64,000 bases of DNA from Wagnerdoeblera intermedia (GCF_042647465.1 NZ_JBHRVN010000004.1), one strand, 5' to 3'. Counted from the stretch's first letter, positions 19,115 to 28,980 are shown. The notes: generated by a model not told the origin, from the letters alone. Translations and numbers: made by a program.

Positions 19115-20086
19115 ATGTCCGCACTGCCTCCACCTGCCGCCCGCCAGATCGGCGCGCGTGGTCTCTTTCGCCGCATGCCCCCGGCGGTTTTTCCGCCCCT
19201 GCTGGGGCTGACGGGCCTCGGCCTCGCCTGGAGGCGGGCGTCCGAGCTGACCGCCCTGCCGGGCGCTCTGGCTGAGATGCTGCTCGGGGCCATTTTCCTG
19301 CTGTGGTGCTTTATGATCGGGGCCTATGCCTCAAAGGTTCTGCGGCGGCCCTCAGTGCTGCGCGAAGAGCTGACGCTGCTGCCCGGTCGTGCGGGGCTGG
19401 CGGCGGCGGATGTCTCGGCCTTTCTGATGGCGGCCGTGGTGGCTCCCTATCTGCCGGAGCTGGCGCTCGGCATCCTTGCGCTGGCCGTGACCTGTCACCT
19501 CTGCCTCGGCTTTGCGGTGCTGAAAGCCTATTTCACCGGGCCGGAGGAAGCGCGGGTGATCACGCCGGTCTGGCAGCTGATCTTCACGGGATATATCATT
19601 CTGCCCTTCACCCTGGCCCCGCTGGGCTATACGCAGCTGGCGCATCTGGCCTATGGCTATGCGGTCTTTGCCGGGGTGACGCTCTGGCTGCAGGGGCTGT
19701 GGATGCTGATCCGACGCATCCCGCCTGCCCCGCTGCGCCCGCTTCTGGCCATTCACCTGGCACCGGCCAGCCTGATGACGCTGTCGTCGCTGATCCTTGG
19801 CTATGAGACGGCAGCGCTTGTCTTTGCAACCCTTGCCTCCGCCATCTTCATCGCCCTGGTCCTGAGCGCGCGCTGGATCACCGAGAGCGGCTTTTCCCCC
19901 TTCTGGGGGGCCTTCACCTTCCCGCTGGCGGCTTTTGCCAATGCGCAGATGGCGATGGGCTGGCAGATCACCGGCATCTGTGCGCTGACTGCCGCCAGCG
20001 CCATGGTGGCCTTTGTCGCCTCCAGAGTCTGGCAGATGTGGGCGCGGGGGACGCTGGCGATCAAAACCAATACACCCACCGCGTGA
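19115..20086 (+). CDS. TDT family transporter (TehA/SLAC1-like)
   Basis: A 323-residue integral membrane protein with about ten predicted helices and the opening RMPPAVFPPLLGLTGLGLAWR, typical of the tellurite-resistance/dicarboxylate transporter family. Such proteins are anion channels or exporters; TehA expels tellurite when overproduced, but the physiological substrate here is unknown. A terminator follows 21 bp downstream, so the gene is transcribed apart from guaB. Confidence 0.8.
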   Translation: MSALPPPAARQIGARGLFRRMPPAVFPPLLGLTGLGLAWRRASELTALPGALAEMLLGAIFLLWCFMIGAYASKVLRRPSVLREELTLLPGRAGLAAADVSAFLMAAVVAPYLPELALGILALAVTCHLCLGFAVLKAYFTGPEEARVITPVWQLIFTGYIILPFTLAPLGYTQLAHLAYGYAVFAGVTLWLQGLWMLIRRIPPAPLRPLLAIHLAPASLMTLSSLILGYETAALVFATLASAIFIALVLSARWITESGFSPFWGAFTFPLAAFANAQMAMGWQITGICALTAASAMVAFVASRVWQMWARGTLAIKTNTPTA

Positions 20087-20107
20087 ATACCGCCTGAAGA
20101 TCAGGAC

Positions 20108-20133
20108 AAAGCGCCGCAGAAGCGGCGCTTTTT
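20108..20133 (+). terminator. Rho-independent terminator
   Basis: AAAGCGCCGC/GCGGCGCTTT hairpin with a short loop and T run, between the transporter gene and guaB. Confidence 0.85.
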
Positions 20134-20218
20134 GCATTCCGAAGGCCCTGCCCTCTTGCACTTTCCCGCTGATCATGAAACGGGAAACCGCCAAATGGTA
20201 AACCCCCAGGAGGCTCCC

Positions 20219-21667
20219 ATGCAGATTCGCGAAGCACTTACTTTTGATGATGTGCTGTTGGTCCCCAACGCATCGAACGTGCTGCCGTCTGATGCGGATA
20301 CCTCGACCTTCGTTACCCGTTCGATCCGCCTGAACATCCCGCTGCTTTCCAGCGCGATGGACACCGTGACCGAGGCCCGCATGGCCATTGCCATGGCGCA
20401 ATCGGGCGGCATGGGCGTGATCCACCGCAACCTCGACATTGAAGCCCAGGCCCGTGAAGTCAGCCGCGTGAAGCGTTTTGAATCCGGTATCGTCTATGCG
20501 CCGATCACCCTGCGGGCCGATCAGACCCTCGCCGATGCCAAGGCGCTGGCAGAGCGTTACAATATCTCCGGCTTCCCGGTTGTTGATGCCGATGGCCGCG
20601 TTGTGGGCATCGTCACCAACCGCGACATGCGCTTTGCAAGCGACGACAAGACCCCGGTTTCGGTCATGATGACCACCGACAATCTGGCCATCCTGCAGGA
20701 GCCGGCAGACCGCGACGCGGCCATCAGCCTGATGAAAGAGCGCCGCATTGAAAAGCTGCTCGTTACCGATGGGGCGGGCAAGCTGACGGGTCTTCTGACC
20801 CTCAAGGACACGCAGAAGTCGGTTCTGAACCCGCAGGCCTGCAAGGATGAGCTGGGTCGTCTGCGCGTGGCAGCGGCCTCGACCGTGGGCGATGCAGGCT
20901 TTGAGCGTTCCGCCGCCCTGATCGACGCGGGCTGCGATCTGATCGTCATCGACACCGCCCATGGCCACTCGGCCGGTGTGGCAATCGCTGTTGAGCGCAT
21001 CAAGAAACTGAACCCCAACGTTCAGGTCTGCGCCGGCAACGTCGCAACGGCTGAGGCGACCCGTGCGCTGATCGGCGCCGGTGCGGATGCGGTGAAAGTG
21101 GGCATCGGCCCGGGCTCGATCTGCACCACCCGTATCGTTGCGGGCGTGGGCGTGCCGCAGCTGACCGCGATTGTGGATGCCTGCTCGGCCGCAGGCGACA
21201 CCCCGATCATTGCGGACGGCGGCATCAAATACTCGGGCGATTTTGCAAAAGCGATCGCTGCGGGTGCAAGCTGCGCCATGGTCGGCTCGGCCATCGCGGG
21301 CACCGAGGAAAGCCCCGGTGAGGTGATCCTGTGGAACGGGCGTTCGTATAAATCCTACCGTGGCATGGGCTCGCTGGGCGCCATGGCCCGCGGCTCGGCG
21401 GATCGCTACTTCCAGAAAGACGCAGCATCCGACAAGCTGGTGCCGGAGGGCATCGAAGGTCAGGTCGCCTATAAAGGCCCGGTTGCCACCGTGCTGCACC
21501 AAATGGTCGGCGGTCTGCGCGCATCAATGGGCTATACCGGCAATGCAACCGTTGCAGAGATGCGGAAGAACTGCTCTTTCGTGCGCATCACCTCGGCGGG
21601 TCTGCGTGAGAGCCACGTCCATGACGTGCAGATCACCCGCGAAAGCCCGAACTACCGCGCCGGCTGA
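20219..21667 (+). CDS. guaB: IMP dehydrogenase
   Basis: 482 residues. A TIM barrel (LTFDDVLLVPNASNVLPSD at the N-terminus) is interrupted by a CBS pair (about residues 95-205). The catalytic Cys is in GPGSICTTR near 302, the flap is around GSLGAMARGSADRYFQ, and the C-terminus ends in NYRAG. It oxidises IMP to XMP, the committed step of GMP synthesis. CAGGAGGCTCCC before the ATG at 20219 is a near-perfect ribosome site, so the 29 upstream open codons are not used. The CBS pair would bind adenine or guanine nucleotides for feedback control. Confidence 0.97.
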   Translation: MQIREALTFDDVLLVPNASNVLPSDADTSTFVTRSIRLNIPLLSSAMDTVTEARMAIAMAQSGGMGVIHRNLDIEAQAREVSRVKRFESGIVYAPITLRADQTLADAKALAERYNISGFPVVDADGRVVGIVTNRDMRFASDDKTPVSVMMTTDNLAILQEPADRDAAISLMKERRIEKLLVTDGAGKLTGLLTLKDTQKSVLNPQACKDELGRLRVAAASTVGDAGFERSAALIDAGCDLIVIDTAHGHSAGVAIAVERIKKLNPNVQVCAGNVATAEATRALIGAGADAVKVGIGPGSICTTRIVAGVGVPQLTAIVDACSAAGDTPIIADGGIKYSGDFAKAIAAGASCAMVGSAIAGTEESPGEVILWNGRSYKSYRGMGSLGAMARGSADRYFQKDAASDKLVPEGIEGQVAYKGPVATVLHQMVGGLRASMGYTGNATVAEMRKNCSFVRITSAGLRESHVHDVQITRESPNYRAG

Positions 21668-21686
21668 TCGTGGCGTGTTGAACATT

Positions 21687-21709
21687 CTCCGGGCCGGATC
21701 GGCCCGGAG
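21687..21709 (+). terminator. Probable guaB terminator
   Basis: Perfect 9-bp stem CTCCGGGCC/GGCCCGGAG over five bases, 20 bp past the guaB stop. No T run follows, so this is tentative. Confidence 0.45.
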
Positions 21710-21895
21710 AGCAGGCCGTGAGGGTCTCAGGACCCGCCGCCATGGCCTGCGCTTCCCCCCTCCGGTCAGATCGGGGCAGCCGGATCCCGGCACCGGCAGA
21801 ACGTCCGCAAGAACGGCCCGGACAAAGACGTCATAAAAATCCGTCTCCGCGTGAGGCAGAGCCCCCGCGCCCCTCTGCGCTGTGGGTCACTGCCC

Positions 21896-23266
21896 TCAGC
21901 TGGCCAGATGCACCCGATTGCGGCCGAGGCTTTTCGCCTCATAAAGCGCCTGATCGGCCGCCATGGTCAGGCGGTGGAAATCCGGCTCGCCATTATAGGC
22001 CGCGATCCCGATCGAGGCCGTCAGGCGGATCACCTCTCCCCCGGGCAGATGGATGTCGCGGCTGCGCAGGGCCTCAAGCAGCCGCTCTCCGAAGGCTTGT
22101 GCCGCCTCTGGGTCCATCTCAGCGAGGGTCACCAGAAACTCCTCCCCGCCATAGCGGAAGACGTAATCGCCGACCCGGGCCGTCTCAAGGATCGCCTCTG
22201 CGCAGCGGCGCAGCGCCAGATCTCCGGCGGAGTGACCATAAAGGTCATTGATCCGCTTGAAATGATCCAGATCGATCAGAGCCACCGCAAAATCCTGCCG
22301 CTGCCGCCGCGCCGTCTCAACCTCACGGGCGAGGATCGTATCCATAAAGCGGCGGCTTAAGACGCCGGTCAGGGCATCATGCCCCCCTTCGATCCGCGTC
22401 GCCTCGTTGAAGCATTGCAAGACCAGCGCACGCACTTCGGCTGCCGCGCTGTTGAGCCGCTCAAGCAGATTGCGCAGATCCTCTCCCCGCCGGATGCCCG
22501 GCAGCAGATCCGCATCAATCCGCGCCACCAGCGCCTGGGCGCGGTGAATTTCATGGGTGCCCTCAAAGAGAACATCGCCGCGATGGGTCAGCCAGAGCCC
22601 GAACTCTGAGCTGCGCAGATCCGGCAGATCCTCCAGCCGCTCGCGCGCGGCAATGATGAACATGGCCTCCTGCAGCCATTCGGCCATGGCTGCGCGCTGT
22701 GCCTCGCGCTCCTGCGACAGGTTTTTGCCGAGTGTAAACAGCCGGAAGGCCCCGGCGTTCTGCTCGCTCCGGCGGCTTTCGCCGACGGTGGCCGAATTCA
22801 TGATGTCGATGGCAATGGACAGCGTTGAGGCCGCAACCCGCAGCATGGCCCGACGGCTCTGGCGCAGATCCTCTTGGGCGACAATGGCGTGGATCAGCCC
22901 TTCGGTCATCAGGCGCAGACCGCGCGTCACCAGTTTCAGCGGCAGACCGATGCGGGCGTGCACGGCCCCCGCATGGCATTGCACCCGCGCCATTTCGTCA
23001 AAATCCGGGACCGTCTCTGCCGGAAAAAGCGCTAAAAGCCAGCGCTGCAGGGCGCCGCTGAGACGGTCACGGATCAGATCCTGCGACAGAAATTCCCGCG
23101 CATCCGCGTCTTTTTCCAGTTCAGCATAAAAGCGCTCGACCAGTTCTGCCGCCTGCTCTGCCACAAGCGCCGCCAGCGCCACCCGGGCCGGAGGGACCAG
23201 CGCCTCCTGAAGGGCAGCCCATTCTTTGCTCAGCAGCTCAGCATCACGTTCGGCAAGGTTCGGCAT
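21896..23266 (-). CDS. Globin-coupled diguanylate cyclase
   Basis: 456 residues from the ATG at 23266 (GGAATGACT upstream). The N-terminal ~170 residues look like a globin-coupled sensor: all-helical, with VQCHAGAVHARIGLPLKLVTRG, where a His near residue 102 would be the proximal haem ligand. A middle helical domain links to a C-terminal GGDEF domain (HDALTGVLSRRFMD, LIDLDHFKRINDLYGHSAGD, YGGEEFLV near 370). GGEEF is an active-site variant, so the enzyme should make c-di-GMP, probably in response to oxygen or NO (DosC-like inference). RxxD is not obvious, so product inhibition is uncertain. Confidence 0.85.
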   Translation of the reverse strand: MPNLAERDAELLSKEWAALQEALVPPARVALAALVAEQAAELVERFYAELEKDADAREFLSQDLIRDRLSGALQRWLLALFPAETVPDFDEMARVQCHAGAVHARIGLPLKLVTRGLRLMTEGLIHAIVAQEDLRQSRRAMLRVAASTLSIAIDIMNSATVGESRRSEQNAGAFRLFTLGKNLSQEREAQRAAMAEWLQEAMFIIAARERLEDLPDLRSSEFGLWLTHRGDVLFEGTHEIHRAQALVARIDADLLPGIRRGEDLRNLLERLNSAAAEVRALVLQCFNEATRIEGGHDALTGVLSRRFMDTILAREVETARRQRQDFAVALIDLDHFKRINDLYGHSAGDLALRRCAEAILETARVGDYVFRYGGEEFLVTLAEMDPEAAQAFGERLLEALRSRDIHLPGGEVIRLTASIGIAAYNGEPDFHRLTMAADQALYEAKSLGRNRVHLAS

Positions 23267-23393
23267 AGTCATTCCAAAAGATCCGGTCAGACCGCACCAG
23301 ACCATATCCTGGGGTGCGTTCCGCATTCTGATGAGCGCAGCTCAAAGGCGCAATCCGGCGCAGCGCCGCAGCTGTTGTCAAAGGGCAGATGTC

Positions 23394-23885
23394 TCAGAGG
23401 GTCAGGTCGCGGCGCATCCAGACCGCATCCTCACCATAGGCGGCCAGCTTCTGCCCCGCGACACCCGGCGCCGGGGCGAAGCCAAACCGGGACCAGAAGC
23501 CCGCGGTGCCATAGACCGAAACCAGCCCGGTTGAGGGGAAACCCTCCGCCTGAGCGAGCAGCCGCTCAATCGCCTGACGCGCATAGCCCCCCCCGCGCAG
23601 TTCAGGATCGAGCACCACATCGTGGATGTAGTACTGCCCGGCCTCTTCCGGGATCGCGCCGAGAAAGCTGTCGAGTGCGGGCGGGCTGTTTTCGCGGATC
23701 GGATGTGAGATGGCATAGCCCGCAAGCGCGCCGCCCGGCGCGTCCTCAAGGACCAGGCAGCCCTGCGGATAAAGGCGGCGCTTTTCCGCGATCACCTCAA
23801 AACGCTCGGGAAGCTCCGGATGGACACGATCGGCCAGGTCCAGAACGCCGGTCAGATCCTCTTCACGCATCTCACGCCACTGCAC
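23394..23885 (-). CDS. GNAT family N-acetyltransferase
   Basis: 163 residues from a GTG at 23885 preceded by GGAAGGGA. The fold shows REMREEDLTGVLDLADRVHPELPERFE at the N-terminus and the acetyl-CoA loop around YYIHDVVLDPELRGGGYARQAIE (R-G-x-G-x-A). A C-terminal FWSRFGFAPAPG follows. The acceptor substrate cannot be told from sequence. The upstream open frame has no start signal and was excluded. Confidence 0.8.
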   Translation of the reverse strand: MQWREMREEDLTGVLDLADRVHPELPERFEVIAEKRRLYPQGCLVLEDAPGGALAGYAISHPIRENSPPALDSFLGAIPEEAGQYYIHDVVLDPELRGGGYARQAIERLLAQAEGFPSTGLVSVYGTAGFWSRFGFAPAPGVAGQKLAAYGEDAVWMRRDLTL

Positions 23886-24170
23886 AACATTTTCCCTTCC
23901 TGGAGCCGCGCTGTGATGCCCGCGCCCGCCCGGGATTGCAAGACTACAGGCCGCGCGAGCCGGTCTCAACCACACAACCCCCGGTCGCCTCACAGTTTTT
24001 TGATCCTTTCAGGCTATCACGCAGCTCCGCGTTTCGGTGTTAGCATTCTGTTAACCGGTTCCTGCCTTGTGACGAGTGAAGGGCCATCGTGCCCGGTTTT
24101 AATGGTGTGACAGCCCCGCCCCGGCCCGCTGAGCGGCCCCGGCCGCGGCGCTGTGGGGGAGGGCTGACGT

Positions 24171-25985
24171 ATGCCGCAAACACTGAGAGGCGGCCCGGGG
24201 GATGACCGGCTGGCCACTTCGGACACTGTCAACCGCATCTATGGCTACCAGGGCAATGACACTCTGACCACGGGCCTCCATGGCGGTGGTGCCTGGGGTG
24301 GCGCGGGGGATGACACGCTGACCGGCGGCGGCCGTGGGGTGGTGCAGAGCCATCTCTACGGCGGGGCCGGGGCTGATACCCTTTATCTCGACGTCTCAGA
24401 CAGCACGGCGCCCTATGGCGATCACGTCTGGGGCGAACAGGGGGCGGATAAGTTCATCTTTGTCGGACGCAGCGGGTCCGATGCACGGATCACCGGACGG
24501 ATCGATGATTTCGATTACTCGCGCGATGAGATCTGGATCGATGACACCCGCCTCGATCTGCGAAATCTGCCCGCAGGGGTGCGGATTGTCAGCCTCTATG
24601 CCCAGCCCTGGCTGCTCATCGACGACCGGATCCTCTATTCCCTGGAGGGGGCGCGAAAGGTCGAAGGGCTGATCCGCCCGCCGCCCGGCTCGGACCCGGA
24701 GGGCAATGCCAATGGCGAAGAGCGCCACTTCATCAACTGGCCCGAAGAATGGGCCAATGGCGTGCCGCGCAGCGCCGACATTCCCTATGAGGATTACGTC
24801 GCCTATTTCCCCCGCGACGAGGGTCCGCACCGCGACTGGGAAATGACCACGCCGCGCTACACCGCCGGACATGACACGATTGACGGTACCGATGCGGTCG
24901 AACGGCTGATCGGCGGCGACGGCAATGACCGCCTTAACGGTCAGGGCGGCGATGACCTGATCCATGGCGGTGAGGGGCATGACACCCTCTCTGGCGGCGC
25001 GGGCAACGACTCCATCTCAGGCGGCCTCGACAACGACATCCTGCGCGGCGGCGCAGGCGCGGATATCCTCTACGGCGGCTCAGGGCATGATACGCTTTAC
25101 GGTGGCAGTGAAGACGACCGCCTGCATGGCAATGGCGGCCGTGATCTGATCTATGGCGGCGAAGGCAGTGACACGCTGACCGGCGGCACCGGAGATGACC
25201 GGCTTTACGGCGGCGAGGGGGATGACCTCCTTTATGCCTCTTACCCCGATGAAACGGCGGCCCCCTCAAACTACAGCCAGGATATCCTGTCGGGGGATCG
25301 CGGCAATGACACCCTGGTCGCCGCAGAGGGGGGCGAGGTCACCATGACCGGCGGTCAGGGCGCAGATGTCATGATCGCCGCCAAAGACGCGAGCCTGGTT
25401 CTGACCGATTTTAAGCCCGGAGAGGACTGGCTGGATCTGAACGGCGAATTGCCCGAAGGGGCCGATCCCGCCAGCCTGCTGCAACCCCGGACCCGCCCCG
25501 GCGAGAGCCAGCCACAGGATCTGCTGCTGACGCTTTCAGGTTCAGCCAGTGTGTTGTTACAGGGTCTGGCCGATGTCGACCGCGCAGCCCTCCTGGCCTC
25601 TCTGGGTCAGAGCGTGCCCGGCCGCCCGCCGGAGGTGCCGGATCCGGACACGGGAAACGGAAACGGCGAAGCGCCGGATGAGGAAACCGAACCGCCCCCC
25701 GCCACAGAGGAGGAGGACGAGGGCGGCGGCGATTGTTTCGTTGCCGGAGCCAGCTATCAAAGTGACCGCCATCCGGATGTTTTGTGGCTGCGCGGCTACC
25801 GCGACAACGTGCTGCGCCGCTCAGACGCGGGACGGCGCTTCATTACCTTCTACTACCGCCACGGGCCCGCAGCCGCTGCCTTTATCCGCCGCCACCCGGC
25901 CCTGCGCCCGTTCTGTCTGACGGCATTGAAGGCCCTGGTGCGGATGGGGCGTAGATACGTGGGGCTGCCCGGACAGCCACAGTAA
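24171..25985 (+). CDS. RTX (haemolysin-type Ca-binding) protein with CFI-box C-terminus
   Basis: 604 residues. Three glycine-rich blocks of nonapeptides (GGxGxDxxx) lie at about residues 5-80, 235-360 and 385-410. A linker rich in Pro/Glu/Asp (490-520) follows, then a C-terminal CFVAGASYQS... FITFYYRHGP block starting near 521, which matches the CFI-box C-terminal domain. RTX repeats bind calcium outside the cell and such proteins usually leave by type I secretion. No HlyB/TolC genes are near, and the C-terminus is a CFI box rather than a plain RTX signal, so export is unclear. GGGGGAGGG before the ATG supports the start. Confidence 0.85.
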   Translation: MPQTLRGGPGDDRLATSDTVNRIYGYQGNDTLTTGLHGGGAWGGAGDDTLTGGGRGVVQSHLYGGAGADTLYLDVSDSTAPYGDHVWGEQGADKFIFVGRSGSDARITGRIDDFDYSRDEIWIDDTRLDLRNLPAGVRIVSLYAQPWLLIDDRILYSLEGARKVEGLIRPPPGSDPEGNANGEERHFINWPEEWANGVPRSADIPYEDYVAYFPRDEGPHRDWEMTTPRYTAGHDTIDGTDAVERLIGGDGNDRLNGQGGDDLIHGGEGHDTLSGGAGNDSISGGLDNDILRGGAGADILYGGSGHDTLYGGSEDDRLHGNGGRDLIYGGEGSDTLTGGTGDDRLYGGEGDDLLYASYPDETAAPSNYSQDILSGDRGNDTLVAAEGGEVTMTGGQGADVMIAAKDASLVLTDFKPGEDWLDLNGELPEGADPASLLQPRTRPGESQPQDLLLTLSGSASVLLQGLADVDRAALLASLGQSVPGRPPEVPDPDTGNGNGEAPDEETEPPPATEEEDEGGGDCFVAGASYQSDRHPDVLWLRGYRDNVLRRSDAGRRFITFYYRHGPAAAAFIRRHPALRPFCLTALKALVRMGRRYVGLPGQPQ

Positions 25986-26032
25986 AATTGTGCCACCGCG
26001 CACCGGATCGCCCTGCCCGCGACGGCCCGTTG

Positions 26033-26710
26033 TCAGGCCACCCGGCCGTCGTTCAGGGTGATCCGCCGGTGACAGGCAGCGGCGATTTCCGCGTCATGGG
26101 TTGAGATCAGAAAGGCCGTGCCCTCTTCGCGGTTCATCTCGGCCAGCAGTTCCATGACCTGATCCGCATTCTCACGGTCCAGATTGCCCGTCGGCTCATC
26201 GGCCAGCACCAGAGAGGGCTGGTTCATCAAAGCCCGCGCAATGGCCACCCTTTGCTTCTGCCCGCCCGAGAGCGCCGTGGCGCGGAAATTCATCCGATGC
26301 GCCAGCCCCACCCGCTCTAGCAGAAGACGCCCGCGGGCTTTTTGTTCAGAGGTCTCGCGCCCGGCGCGGACGGCTGCGGGAAAGATCACATTTTCCAGCG
26401 CGGTCAGATCCGGGAACAGATGGTGAAACTGAAACACGAAGCCGATGCGCCGGTTGCGAAAATCGGTCAGTTCTGCATCCTGGGCGGCCATCAGATCCTT
26501 GCCAAGCATCAGATGCTCGCCGCTGTCCGCCTTCATCAGCGTGCCCATGATCGACAAAAGCGTGCTTTTGCCGGAGCCCGACGGCCCGAGAAGCGCTGCA
26601 AACTCGCGCTGCGGCAGGCTGAGGGTGACGCCTTTCAGCACCTCAGTGCGCGCCTCTCCCTCACCGAACCCTTTGCGCAGATCGCGCAGTTCCACCAGAA
26701 GATCCGTCAT
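26033..26710 (-). CDS. ABC transporter ATP-binding protein (LolD/MacB/DevA-like)
   Basis: 225 residues with Walker A GPSGSGKS, Q-loop FVFQFHHLFPDLTALENV, signature LSGGQKQRVAIARAL, Walker B LVLADEPTGNLD and the switch His in STHD. The ATG overlaps the permease stop (ATGA), so 70 upstream open codons are not used. It is the last gene of an adaptor-permease-ATPase operon. The LFPDLTALENV segment is typical of the LolD-type family that drives mechanotransmission rather than classical import. Confidence 0.92.
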   Translation of the reverse strand: MTDLLVELRDLRKGFGEGEARTEVLKGVTLSLPQREFAALLGPSGSGKSTLLSIMGTLMKADSGEHLMLGKDLMAAQDAELTDFRNRRIGFVFQFHHLFPDLTALENVIFPAAVRAGRETSEQKARGRLLLERVGLAHRMNFRATALSGGQKQRVAIARALMNQPSLVLADEPTGNLDRENADQVMELLAEMNREEGTAFLISTHDAEIAAACHRRITLNDGRVA

Positions 26711-27912
26711 TGGCCGATCACTTTCACCGGGTCGATCTTTGAGGCTGCCCGCGCCGGCAGCAGCGAGGCCAGAACCGCGCCGATCGTCGTCAGAAGAAGC
26801 GCCATCCCGTAAGCGCCCTGACGGTAATCCACCGGCATGACCGGGGTGACCCCGATTTCGGGCGGCGGAATGTGAGACAGAATGGCAAATCCAAGCCCCG
26901 CCCCCAGCGCGCCGCCGCACAGACCAATCAAAGCGCCCTGCAGGATGAAGACCGCCAGCACAAAGCCCCGCCGCGCCCCGGTCGCGCGCATAATCCCGAT
27001 CTCAGAGCTGCGCCGATAGGTATTGACCAGCATGGCCGAGGCAACACCGATCACGATCGTCACCAGACTGAACCCCTTGATCATATCGCCCGAACGTTCC
27101 TGCGCTTTCAGCCCGTCGAGAAGCTGCGCATTCCCGCTGGTCCAGCTTTCCGCACGGTAGCCGGTCAGCGCCGCAAGCCGCTCTGCCATCCGGTCGGCCT
27201 GCGACAGATCCTCAAGGCTCACCTCAATGCGACTGATGCCCTGGGGAATGGCGAAGAGCGTCCGGGCCGTCGGCTGGGAAATGAAGATTGAGCGACGATC
27301 AACGCCCTCAACCCCCAGCTCATAGATCCCCGTGATCTGCAAAGCCCGCTCCTGGCCACGATCAGACTGCAGCCGCAGGATCTGCCCGACCGAGACTTTC
27401 AGATCCTCTGCCAGGGCCTTACCGATCAGCACGCGGTTTGAGCCAAGGATGGCATTCCCCTCAACCAGACGCGCGCCGAAATTCGCGATATCTAAGACGC
27501 GCTGCGGCTCAATCCCTGTCACCGACACAGCCGCCCGGGCCTGTCCGCGCATCAGAATGCCATTCCCGATGATCTGCGGTGAGACGCCCTTAACCCCCGG
27601 CGTGGCATCAAGCACCGGGATCAGCGCCTCCGCCCCAGCCAGCAGTTCGCGCTGGGCCGTCTCCGCCTGAGCGACCGTAAGTGACAGCCCCTCCGTCCCC
27701 GGAAGAAGACGCGCCTCTGCAGGTGGCGGCGTCAGGGTGACATGCGAGATCTCTCCCACCGTGCGCTGAACAAGATATTGCCCAAGCCCCCCGATCAGCG
27801 CACTGATGAAGACAAAGAAGAACACCCCCAGCGCGACGCCCGCGATCAAAAGCGCCGTCTGCCCCCGCGAAGAGGCAAGATAGCGCCATGCCAGCTTGGC
27901 AGCATAGAGCAT
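26707..27912 (-). CDS. ABC transporter permease, FtsX/MacB family
   Basis: 401 residues with one N-terminal helix (TALLIAGVALGVFFFVFISALIGG), a large periplasmic MacB_PCD domain (residues ~45-235) and three C-terminal helices (FtsX domain from about 270 to the end, GVASAMLVNTYRRSSEIGIMRATG). The layout is that of MacB, LolC/E or DevC subunits. It starts one base after the adaptor stop and overlaps the ATPase gene. The substrate is not evident. Confidence 0.9.
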   Translation of the reverse strand: MLYAAKLAWRYLASSRGQTALLIAGVALGVFFFVFISALIGGLGQYLVQRTVGEISHVTLTPPPAEARLLPGTEGLSLTVAQAETAQRELLAGAEALIPVLDATPGVKGVSPQIIGNGILMRGQARAAVSVTGIEPQRVLDIANFGARLVEGNAILGSNRVLIGKALAEDLKVSVGQILRLQSDRGQERALQITGIYELGVEGVDRRSIFISQPTARTLFAIPQGISRIEVSLEDLSQADRMAERLAALTGYRAESWTSGNAQLLDGLKAQERSGDMIKGFSLVTIVIGVASAMLVNTYRRSSEIGIMRATGARRGFVLAVFILQGALIGLCGGALGAGLGFAILSHIPPPEIGVTPVMPVDYRQGAYGMALLLTTIGAVLASLLPARAASKIDPVKVIGQ

Positions 27913-28980
27913 CTATCCGACCCTGATCTCATCGCCCGGCGAGAGTTTCACCGGATCAAGTATCACCTGCTCGCCGGACTGCAGGCCCGCGGTCAGCATC
28001 ACACGCTCGGACGGCCAGTCAACGATCTCGACCGGACGCACCACGGCGCGGCCTTTTTCGGCCACCAGCACATGCCAGGCAGCACCGCGCCGCACAAGCG
28101 CCGAACGCGGCAGCGACAGCGCCTCAGGATATTGCGCAACAATCAGGTTCACCTCGACGGTCAGACCGATCGGCAGCTCTGCGGGTTCCAGGAAACTGAC
28201 CTCTATGCGGCGCCCCCCACTGTCGGGATCAAGCCTCGGCGCAGTAAAGGAAACTTCGCCGTCGCGGATATCGCTTTGCCCGATGGCACGCAGGCGGGCC
28301 GAAAGCCCTTCTCCAATCCGCCGGGCATAGAGTTCATCCACTTCGGCCTCGACAAGGATGTCTTCGGGATCTGCAAGCGTCATCAGCGTATCCTGAAGGG
28401 TAACCTGCTGCCCCTCCTCCACCCGACGGGAGAGCACCACCCCGTCGGTTGGCGCAATGAGGCGATAATGGGCAAGTTCACGCTCCACCTCTGCCAGAGC
28501 GGCGCTCAGCCGCAGGCTCTCCCCCTCAGCCGTGGCAAGCGCCAGTTCCGCAGCCTCGGCATCGGCGCGGGAAATCACACTGGCCCCCAGCCCCTGAGCA
28601 CGCCGTGCCGCCGACCGCGCCTGGGCCTCACGCGCCTTTTGCACCTCAAGCGCCGCACGGGCCTGATCGCGGCGGGCCTCGACCTGCCGGTCGTCAAGCG
28701 CCACCAGAAGATCGCCGCGCGCCACCCGCTGCCCTTCAGTCACCGCAACCTTCGTCACATAGGCCGAGACCAGCGGCCGGACAGCCACCTCTGCGCGCGC
28801 CCGGACGTGGCCATTGAGCGCCAGAACCAGCGAGACCGGAGCCGGTGTCATGACCTCAGTGGCAACCCAGGGCGGCGGGTTGTGGAACGTCAGAAATGCC
28901 CCGCCTGCGCCCAGCGCCCCCAAAGCGCCAAGGCCCAGAACCACCTTTCTCCGCCCGGAGGCGCCCTCGTCTGTCGCCAT
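27913..28980 (-). CDS. HlyD/MacA-type periplasmic adaptor subunit
   Basis: 355 residues. It has an N-terminal membrane anchor (VVLGLGALGALGAGGAFL), then a lipoyl half-motif (GQRVARGDLLVALDDRQVEARRDQ), a coiled-coil hairpin (about 95-170), a second lipoyl half (LIAPTDGVVLSRRVEEGQQV) and beta-barrel and C-terminal domains. Such adaptors link the inner-membrane ABC transporter to an outer-membrane channel. It heads the operon adaptor-permease-ATPase, the DevB-DevC-DevA order, and lies between two RTX genes. Confidence 0.9.
   Translation of the reverse strand: MATDEGASGRRKVVLGLGALGALGAGGAFLTFHNPPPWVATEVMTPAPVSLVLALNGHVRARAEVAVRPLVSAYVTKVAVTEGQRVARGDLLVALDDRQVEARRDQARAALEVQKAREAQARSAARRAQGLGASVISRADAEAAELALATAEGESLRLSAALAEVERELAHYRLIAPTDGVVLSRRVEEGQQVTLQDTLMTLADPEDILVEAEVDELYARRIGEGLSARLRAIGQSDIRDGEVSFTAPRLDPDSGGRRIEVSFLEPAELPIGLTVEVNLIVAQYPEALSLPRSALVRRGAAWHVLVAEKGRAVVRPVEIVDWPSERVMLTAGLQSGEQVILDPVKLSPGDEIRVG

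Noticed and set aside
19352..21502. 716-residue open frame opposite the TehA-like gene and guaB
   Set aside because: Antisense shadow of two well-supported genes, crossing their terminator.
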